Part shown: one piece after another, positions 17,171 through 21,497 of the stretch
Numbering within the stretch: position 1 is the first letter of the stretch
How the letters are laid out: each line of letters begins with the position of its first letter
DNA from: Limosilactobacillus antri DSM 16041
GTDB taxonomy: Bacteria > Bacillota > Bacilli > Lactobacillales > Lactobacillaceae
DNA: 21,497 bases
Assembly: GCF_000160835.1 (NCBI RefSeq)
Contig: NZ_GG700732.1
Coordinates: 158,442 to 179,938 of the forward strand
Direction of reading: 5' to 3'
Made by a program: the position numbers and the translations under genes
Notes under the pieces: generated by a model
What the model saw: the letters and a program-made list of their open reading frames with translations, nothing else
Databases searched by the model: none
What the model was told of the DNA's origin: nothing

Positions 17171-17260
17171 AAAATGAGCCCCAGTTGACTAAACTTGGCC
17201 AGGAATCGGCGCTGCAAGCGTCAGTTTTCGGCCACACTTAGACACTAGGGGCTCATTTTT
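17171..17260. terminator. Long palindromic terminator after dtd
   Basis: Twelve-base perfect arms AAAATGAGCCCC (17171-17182) and GGGGCTCATTTT (17248-17259) flank 65 bases that contain further complementary segments: GGCC at 17198-17201 with GGCC near 17231, and GGCGCT with AGCGTC around a short loop. A T-run closes it on both strands. It functions as a bidirectional terminator, but the arm length and the interior structure are unusual for a simple one. Confidence 0.75.
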
Positions 17261-17275
17261 CTAGCACGTGATTAC

Positions 17276-17320
17276 ACAAGCGACTGGTGAGAAATATAAA
17301 ATTTCCCGCCGGTCGCTTGT
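17276..17320 (-). terminator. Hairpin after the fructosamine-kinase gene
   Basis: ACAAGCGACTGG (17276-17287) pairs with CCGGTCGCTTGT (17309-17320) with one wobble, plus an inner GAAAT/ATTTC. It starts 11 bases past the stop of the minus-strand gene. The T-tract on the minus strand is poor, so termination may depend on it together with the next hairpin. Confidence 0.55.
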
Positions 17321-17331
17321 TTAACATTATT

Positions 17332-18174
17332 TCAGTATTGGCTCAAGATCCGGTCGACCGCTGGTCCGTAGCTTTCTCCGAAGAGAACCAGGTGCATACA
17401 CAGGTAGTAGAAACGATACCAGGGCAGGCGGTCATTGATTCCCGGGGTAAACGGGTAGGCGGCGTTGTAAGCATGGTAAAAGTCCTCGTCAAAGCCGCCA
17501 AAGACGGTGGTCATTGCCAGGTCGAATTCCCGGTCACCATAAACTGCGTCCGGGTCGATCAGGTAGGGTTCGTGGTCGCCAGCGAACATGAAGTTGCCGG
17601 CCCAGAGGTCCCCGTGGAGAAGGCTGGCCTTTACGTCACGGCCCCGGTAATATTGTTGGAACTGCTTGACCATCTGTTGAAAATGTTCTTCCCGCCAGCG
17701 GTTCCAGCGGCCCCGGTCCGCGGCCACCTTAACCTCTGGCAGAAGCCGCTGGTTGACGTAGAAATCGGCCCAAGAATCATTCCAGGAGTTATCCTTCACC
17801 AGGGCCTTGGTCTGGTGGTTATCAACAAAACCAAACTGGTCGTTGGTTTGCTGGTGCAAACGGGCCACTGCCCGGCCCAGGTCGGTCTGGCTGCCGGTGC
17901 TTTCGTCCAACCAGTTTAAGACCAGGTAGGCATCCCCGTTGATGACCCCGTTGTGGAGTGGGGTTGGGGTGTTAACGGCCTGGCTCAGTGCCTTGAGCCC
18001 GTTGATTTCGTGGCGGAAATAGTCGGCCGGGTGGTGCGGCTGGACCTTGATGAAATACCGTTTTCCGTCGACCGTAATCTGGTAGGCCTCGTTGATGTCG
18101 CCGCCGCTGACCGGCCGCCAGCTTTCGATATTTTTGATGGGCAACTGGCTAAACCACTGGTGATTTCTACTCAT
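17332..18174 (-). CDS. Fructosamine-3-kinase family protein
   Basis: A 280-aa cytosolic kinase of the fructosamine/ketosamine kinase family (protein-kinase-like fold). Members phosphorylate sugars attached to amines, helping to reverse glycation; bacterial members may act on ribulosamines or free Amadori products. Visible features are the N-terminal glycine-rich SGGDINEAYQI, the ATP-contact Lys in YFIKV, the catalytic LLHGDLWAGNF with His187 and Asp189, and the metal-binding LIDPDAVYGDREFDLAM. Length matches the family. The start at 18174 has AAGGGAG 9 bases upstream. It is a single gene on the minus strand between two plus-strand units and may have been inserted between dtd and aspS. The substrate is not readable from sequence. 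Confidence 0.92.
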   Translation of the reverse strand: MSRNHQWFSQLPIKNIESWRPVSGGDINEAYQITVDGKRYFIKVQPHHPADYFRHEINGLKALSQAVNTPTPLHNGVINGDAYLVLNWLDESTGSQTDLGRAVARLHQQTNDQFGFVDNHQTKALVKDNSWNDSWADFYVNQRLLPEVKVAADRGRWNRWREEHFQQMVKQFQQYYRGRDVKASLLHGDLWAGNFMFAGDHEPYLIDPDAVYGDREFDLAMTTVFGGFDEDFYHAYNAAYPFTPGINDRLPWYRFYYLCMHLVLFGESYGPAVDRILSQY

Positions 18175-18207
18175 TAAGTACCGCTCCCTTGCGTAAAGTT
18201 TACCTTA

Positions 18208-18235
18208 ATTCTAGGATAGTCGGCGGAAAATGCAA
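18208..18235 (-). promoter_or_regulatory. Candidate promoter of the fructosamine-kinase gene
   Basis: On the minus strand TTGCAT (18235-18230), a 16-base spacer and TAGAAT (18213-18208, five of six). The start codon lies 33 bases downstream. It is back-to-back with the aspS leader promoter. Confidence 0.5.
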
Positions 18236-18250
18236 GGCAGTAATCAAGTA

Positions 18251-18279
18251 TTGACTTTCCGGCGGCTGGCGAGTACAGT
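18251..18279 (+). promoter_or_regulatory. aspS: Promoter of the aspS T-box leader
   Basis: TTGACT (18251-18256, five of six), a 17-base spacer and TACAGT (18274-18279, four of six). Predicted start is near 18286, giving a leader of about 245 bases. The -35 region overlaps the start of a possible stem TTTCCGGC/GCCGGAAA (18256-18263 with 18304-18311), so part of that stem would not be transcribed from here. Confidence 0.55.
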
Positions 18280-18285
18280 TAGGAC

Positions 18286-18498
18286 TGTAATTAAATATTC
18301 GTAGCCGGAAATAAAAGAATGCTCGGAACCGCTAGGAGGTCAGCGAGCGGGGATAGTGGGAGCCCGCCAGTCGAAGGTCCGATTGACCCTTTTAGGCTGG
18401 ACAGTTGTCCCGTCAGGAAACTGATGTTATCGTTGAGTTTGATACCAAGGTGGTACCGTGCATGAGCACCCTTGTTTTATTCATGGGTGCTTTTTTTA
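18286..18498 (+). ncRNA. T-box riboswitch leader of aspS
   Basis: A transcriptional attenuator that senses uncharged tRNA. The T-box sequence AAGGTGGTACCGTG is at 18447-18460, with the tRNA-acceptor-binding UGGN as TGGT (18451-18454), and TACC/GGTA supplies the antiterminator pairing. GCGAGCGGGGATAGTGGGAG and the GCCCGC after it (18342-18366) form the hairpin typical of these leaders just after the Stem I 3' strand. Only about 50 bases separate the predicted start from that point, so Stem I is short or the promoter lies further upstream, and the specifier codon could not be placed. TGGT would suit the G73 (wobble) of tRNA-Asp but not the C73 of tRNA-His. The gap 18175-18529 holds nothing else but the two divergent promoters. 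Confidence 0.85.
18465..18498 (+). terminator. Regulated terminator of the aspS T-box leader
   Basis: AGCACCC (18465-18471) pairs with GGGTGCT (18485-18491), followed by seven T from 18491. It lies 5 bases after the T-box sequence and 32 bases before the aspS start codon, and it competes with the antiterminator. Confidence 0.9.
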
Positions 18499-18529
18499 TT
18501 TGGTTATGAGCAGAAGGAGAAGTGGGAAC

Positions 18530-20317
18530 ATGAAGCGGACAAATTACGCTGGAAATACTAATGAACAGCAAGTCGGCCAAGAAGTCGTCTTGAAGGGCTG
18601 GGTAGCGAAGCGCCGGAACCTCGGGGGCTTGATTTTTATCGACCTCTGGGACCGGGAAGGCATCGTTCAGCTGGTCTTTAATGAAAAGGAAAACCCGGAA
18701 GTATTTAAGGTTGCTAATGCCGTGCGGAACCAGTACGTGCTGGAAGTACATGGGAAGGTTCAATTACGGGCTGAAAAGGAAATCAACCCGGACATGAAGA
18801 CCGGGAAGGTGGAAGTCGCGGTTGACGACATCAAGGTGCTGGCCAAGTCAGAAACGACGCCGTTTGACATCGCTGACAACGTCGACGCCAGTGAAGACCT
18901 GCGGATGAAATACCGTTACCTGGACCTGCGGCGGCCAGAAATGATGAAGAACCTCAAGCTGCGGAGTAAGGTGGCTTCAATCGTCCACAACTACTACGAT
19001 GGTGAAGGCTTCCTGGACGTGGAAACGCCAGACCTGACCAGGTCGACGCCGGAAGGGGCGCGGGACTACATCGTACCTTCCCGGGTATACCCAGGCCACT
19101 TTTACGCCCTGCCACAGTCGCCACAACTGTTTAAGCAGCTACTGATGGCGGCCGGGGTGGACAAGTACTATCAACTGGCCCGCTGTTTCCGGGACGAGGA
19201 CCTGCGTGGGGACCGGCAACCAGAATTTACCCAGATTGATACCGAAATGAGCTTTGCGACGCCAGAAGACATTCAGACGGTGACCGAGGGCCTGATCAAG
19301 CGGGTCATGAAAGAAGTCAAGGGAATCGACGTCAAGACGCCGTTCCCACGGATGGAATGGCAGGAAGCCATGGATAAGTACGGTTCCGACAAGCCAGACA
19401 CCCGTTTTGGCATGCTGATCCATGACCTGTCCGACATCGTCAAGGACAGTGACTTTAAGGTCTTCTCCGGGACGGTGGCCAACGGCGGCTTCGTGCGGGC
19501 CATCTGTGTACCGGGTGGGGCCGACAAATACTCCCGGAAGGACATTTCCAAGAAGGAAGACTACATCAAGCGCTACGGTGCCAAGGGCTTGGCCTGGGTC
19601 AAGGTTACCGCGGACGGCTACAACGGTCCGGTTGCCAAGTTCCTGAACGACAAGGCTGACCAGATCAATGCCGAAATGGGCGCTAAGGACGGCGACCTGA
19701 TTCTCTTCGTTGCCGCTAGCTTCCACGTGGTTGCTGATTCACTGGGTTACCTGCGGCGGGCAATTGCTGAGGAACTCGACATGATTAAGCCAGACCAATG
19801 GAACTACCTCTGGGTTGTCAACTGGCCGATGTTTGAATACGACGAAGGCTTTGGCAAGTGGATTGCGGCCCACCACCCATTCACGATGCTGAACGAAGAG
19901 GACCTGCACTACCTGGAAGACGGGGAAGACCCACACAAGGCCCACGCCCAGAGTTATGACATCATCCTAAATGGTCAGGAAATCGGTGGGGGCTCCATCC
20001 GTATCCATGATCCAAAGGTCCAGGAAAAGGTCCTGAAGGCATTGGGCTACACCAAGGAACGAGCCGAGGCCCGCTTTGGCTTCCTGCTGAAGGCGCTGAC
20101 GATGGGAATGCCGCCTGAGGGTGGCCTGGCCTTTGGGCTGGACCGCTGGGTAATGCTGCTGGCGGAAGCCGACAACATCCGGGACGTCATCCCATTCCCG
20201 AAGAACTCGAAGGCCGTCGAACCACTGACCGCCGCTCCCGGCAAGGTCAGCCAGCAACAGCTTGACGATTTGAAGACTGAATTCGGTAAGGACGTTGATT
20301 ATAAGCTGGATGATTAA
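18530..20317 (+). CDS. aspS: Aspartyl-tRNA synthetase
   Basis: A 595-aa class IIb synthetase that attaches aspartate to tRNA-Asp. It has an N-terminal OB-fold anticodon-binding domain (about 1-110, [20 protein letters not shown]), a class II catalytic core with motif 2 ([20 protein letters not shown]) and motif 3 ([13 protein letters not shown]), and the GAD insertion typical of bacterial AspRS at about 280-420. In the OB-fold, RRNLGG has Leu where tRNA-Asp-specific bacterial enzymes tend to have His. That hints at a non-discriminating enzyme that also charges tRNA-Asn for GatCAB, but one residue is weak evidence. ATG 18530 follows AAGGAG by 10 bases; the longer frame from 18458 would run through the T-box terminator and is rejected. 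In many lactobacilli aspS follows hisS; here it stands alone behind its own T-box. Confidence 0.97.
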   Translation: MKRTNYAGNTNEQQVGQEVVLKGWVAKRRNLGGLIFIDLWDREGIVQLVFNEKENPEVFKVANAVRNQYVLEVHGKVQLRAEKEINPDMKTGKVEVAVDDIKVLAKSETTPFDIADNVDASEDLRMKYRYLDLRRPEMMKNLKLRSKVASIVHNYYDGEGFLDVETPDLTRSTPEGARDYIVPSRVYPGHFYALPQSPQLFKQLLMAAGVDKYYQLARCFRDEDLRGDRQPEFTQIDTEMSFATPEDIQTVTEGLIKRVMKEVKGIDVKTPFPRMEWQEAMDKYGSDKPDTRFGMLIHDLSDIVKDSDFKVFSGTVANGGFVRAICVPGGADKYSRKDISKKEDYIKRYGAKGLAWVKVTADGYNGPVAKFLNDKADQINAEMGAKDGDLILFVAASFHVVADSLGYLRRAIAEELDMIKPDQWNYLWVVNWPMFEYDEGFGKWIAAHHPFTMLNEEDLHYLEDGEDPHKAHAQSYDIILNGQEIGGGSIRIHDPKVQEKVLKALGYTKERAEARFGFLLKALTMGMPPEGGLAFGLDRWVMLLAEADNIRDVIPFPKNSKAVEPLTAAPGKVSQQQLDDLKTEFGKDVDYKLDD

Positions 20318-20337
20318 ACAAGATTGATAGATGAGCT

Positions 20338-20373
20338 AAGGTCGCTACCTTTTCGTGGGGTAGCGGCCTTTTT
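20338..20373 (+). terminator. aspS terminator
   Basis: A 12-base stem with one wobble (AAGGTCGCTACC 20338-20349, GGTAGCGGCCTT 20359-20370) and TTTTT at 20369-20373, 21 bases after the aspS stop. Confidence 0.88.
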
Positions 20374-20448
20374 GTATGGACTGATTGGGATTTTCGTTGC
20401 GCCCACTTTATTTTCATTCATTAGTTATAACAATGCTGTAGCTGCTTC

Positions 20449-20476
20449 TGAAAGCGCTGTTATGATATTATATAAT
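20449..20476 (+). promoter_or_regulatory. cre site overlapping the nucleoside hydrolase promoter
   Basis: TGAAAGCGCTGTTA (20449-20462) matches the CcpA-binding palindrome TGAAAGCGCTTTCA at 12 of 14 positions. It overlaps an extended -10 (TGTTATGAT, 20458-20466) and lies just upstream of a perfect TATAAT at 20471-20476. The placement over the promoter implies repression by CcpA with HPr-Ser-P when preferred sugars are present. Confidence 0.7.
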
Positions 20477-20524
20477 ATATAAGTTTATTAGCGTTTGTAT
20501 ATAAAGAAAGGACAGCGATTACAC

Positions 20525-21466
20525 ATGGGTAAAAAGATTATTCTGGATTGTGACCCCGGGCATGATGATGCCTTGGCACTAACGATGGCGGTCGCATCCC
20601 CGAAGATTGACTTACTGGCGGTGACGACCTCGGCGGGGAACCAGACGCCAGATAAGACACTCAATAATGCTATGCGGATGCTGACGTTGCTGCATCGGGA
20701 GGATATTCCCGTTGCACAGGGGAACCAAACGCCACTGGTAAAGCCGTTGGAAACTGCTCCGGAAGTTCACGGGAAGACCGGCCTAGATGGTGCCGACCTG
20801 CCTGACCCGGACTTTCAGGTTCAGAAGATGACCGCAATTGAATTGATTGCAAAAACTCTTCGGGAAAGTGATGCCAAGGTAACCCTAGTCGTGACTGGTC
20901 CAATGACGAACGCCGCTTTATTCCTCCGGGTTTACCCGGACCTCGCCAGGGAAAAGGTTGACCAAATCGTCTTCATGGGTGGTGCCATGGGTCTCGGCAA
21001 CTGGCGGCCATCGGTGGAATTCAACATCTTTGTTGACCCCGAGGCCGCCAAGATTGTGATGAACTTTGGCATCCCACTGGTGATGGCGCCATTAAACGTA
21101 ACCCACCAAGCACAGATTATGAAAGAAGAGATTGAGCAGATTGGTGAAATTGACAACCCGGTCGGGAAAGCCTTTTATGGCTTGCTCAACTTCTTTGAAC
21201 AGTACCATGAAAACCCAAAGTGGGGTTTCAAGGGTGCACCATTGCATGATCCATGTACGATTGCCTGGCTGATCGACCCAACCATGTTTAAGTCCGATAA
21301 GATGAACGTCGATGTTGAAACACAAGGCGAGCTGACCCGGGGTGAAACGGTTTGCGATTACTACACGCTGACCGATAAGCCGAAGAATACGGAAGTCCTT
21401 CTTGGCGTTGACCGGGAGAAGTTCATTGACCTAGTTATGACCTCGATTAAAAGTTTTTCTAAATAA
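20525..21466 (+). CDS. Inosine-uridine-type nucleoside hydrolase
   Basis: A 313-aa cytosolic N-ribohydrolase that splits nucleosides into base and ribose (IU-NH family, RihA/B/C relatives), supplying bases for salvage and ribose for fermentation. The Ca2+-binding signature DCDPGHDDALAL puts Asp10, Asp14 and Asp15 at the family positions. VTGPMTNAAL, FMGGAMG and the catalytic His241-Asp242 in PLHDPCTIAWL also coincide with the Crithidia enzyme numbering. The ETVCDYY segment near the C-terminus is typical of the group. The start at 20525 follows AAAGGA by 12 bases, slightly long; an upstream in-frame TTG at 20495 is less likely. A cre site over the promoter fits use of nucleosides as a secondary carbon source. 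The base preference cannot be told from sequence. Confidence 0.95.
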   Translation: MGKKIILDCDPGHDDALALTMAVASPKIDLLAVTTSAGNQTPDKTLNNAMRMLTLLHREDIPVAQGNQTPLVKPLETAPEVHGKTGLDGADLPDPDFQVQKMTAIELIAKTLRESDAKVTLVVTGPMTNAALFLRVYPDLAREKVDQIVFMGGAMGLGNWRPSVEFNIFVDPEAAKIVMNFGIPLVMAPLNVTHQAQIMKEEIEQIGEIDNPVGKAFYGLLNFFEQYHENPKWGFKGAPLHDPCTIAWLIDPTMFKSDKMNVDVETQGELTRGETVCDYYTLTDKPKNTEVLLGVDREKFIDLVMTSIKSFSK

Positions 21467-21497
21467 ATAGGCGACCCCCATAACCGGATGAAATATC

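Noticed and set aside
17287..17919. Plus-strand 210-codon open frame opposite the fructosamine-kinase gene
   Set aside because: Antisense shadow of a gene with clear kinase motifs; no ribosome-binding site and no recognisable protein features.
19139..19726. Minus-strand 195-codon open frame inside aspS
   Set aside because: Shadow frame in a GC-rich, codon-biased synthetase gene; no ribosome-binding site or family motif.
21467..21497. Last 31 bases of the window
   Set aside because: Possibly the first arm of a terminator after the nucleoside hydrolase gene, but cut off by the window edge, so nothing can be supported.

Overview
The window looks like a chromosomal segment of a low-GC-phylum (Firmicutes) lactic acid bacterium of the Lactobacillaceae. 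By eye it has mid-range GC with many CGG/CCG codons, which fits Limosilactobacillus-like heterofermenters (inference, not tested). Support comes from the YSIRK-type, LPQTG-anchored surface protein, C69 dipeptidases, PepQ, an L-LDH gene, a Gram-positive GlpK with the HPr-phosphorylatable histidine, a T-box-controlled aspS and a CcpA-type cre site. No tRNA, rRNA, CRISPR array, prophage or transposase gene was seen.

Layout. 281-2278 (+): a cell-wall-anchored surface protein of unknown ectodomain. 2409-3815 (-): a C69-family dipeptidase, convergent with it and sharing a bidirectional terminator. 3976-7630 (+): a CPA2-type cation/proton antiporter with a cytosolic RCK/TrkA-like tail, a tiny 4-oxalocrotonate-tautomerase-like protein and glycerol kinase; a strong terminator lies just 17 bases before the glpK start. 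7793-9208 (+): a second C69 dipeptidase, paralogous to the first. 9273-10373 (-): Xaa-Pro dipeptidase pepQ. 10374-10692: a 319-base gap rich in stems that may hold a small RNA or a miniature repeat. 10693-11652 (-): L-lactate dehydrogenase.

Divergent from ldh is a long co-directional cluster, 11885-17158 (+): an unknown 101-aa protein that apparently uses an ATT start behind a near-perfect Shine-Dalgarno, then prmA, rsmE, a small membrane protein, bifunctional rel, an unlisted 25-codon ORF, and dtd. Its theme is the ribosome and stringent control: two ribosome-modifying methyltransferases, (p)ppGpp synthesis/hydrolysis and D-aminoacyl-tRNA proofreading. The cluster ends in a long (about 90-base) palindromic terminator.

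17332-18174 (-) is a fructosamine-kinase-family protein. Divergent from it is aspS (18530-20317, +) behind a T-box leader. hisS, which in many relatives sits between dtd and aspS, is absent here. The window closes with a purine/pyrimidine nucleoside hydrolase (20525-21466, +) under a promoter overlapped by a good cre site, suggesting CcpA control.

Most of the window is ordinary core genome. The parts most worth a second look are the 25-codon ORF between rel and dtd, the ATT start at 11885, the structured pepQ-ldh gap, the terminators placed almost on top of the glpK and prmA ribosome-binding sites, and the atypically short 5' part of the aspS T-box leader.
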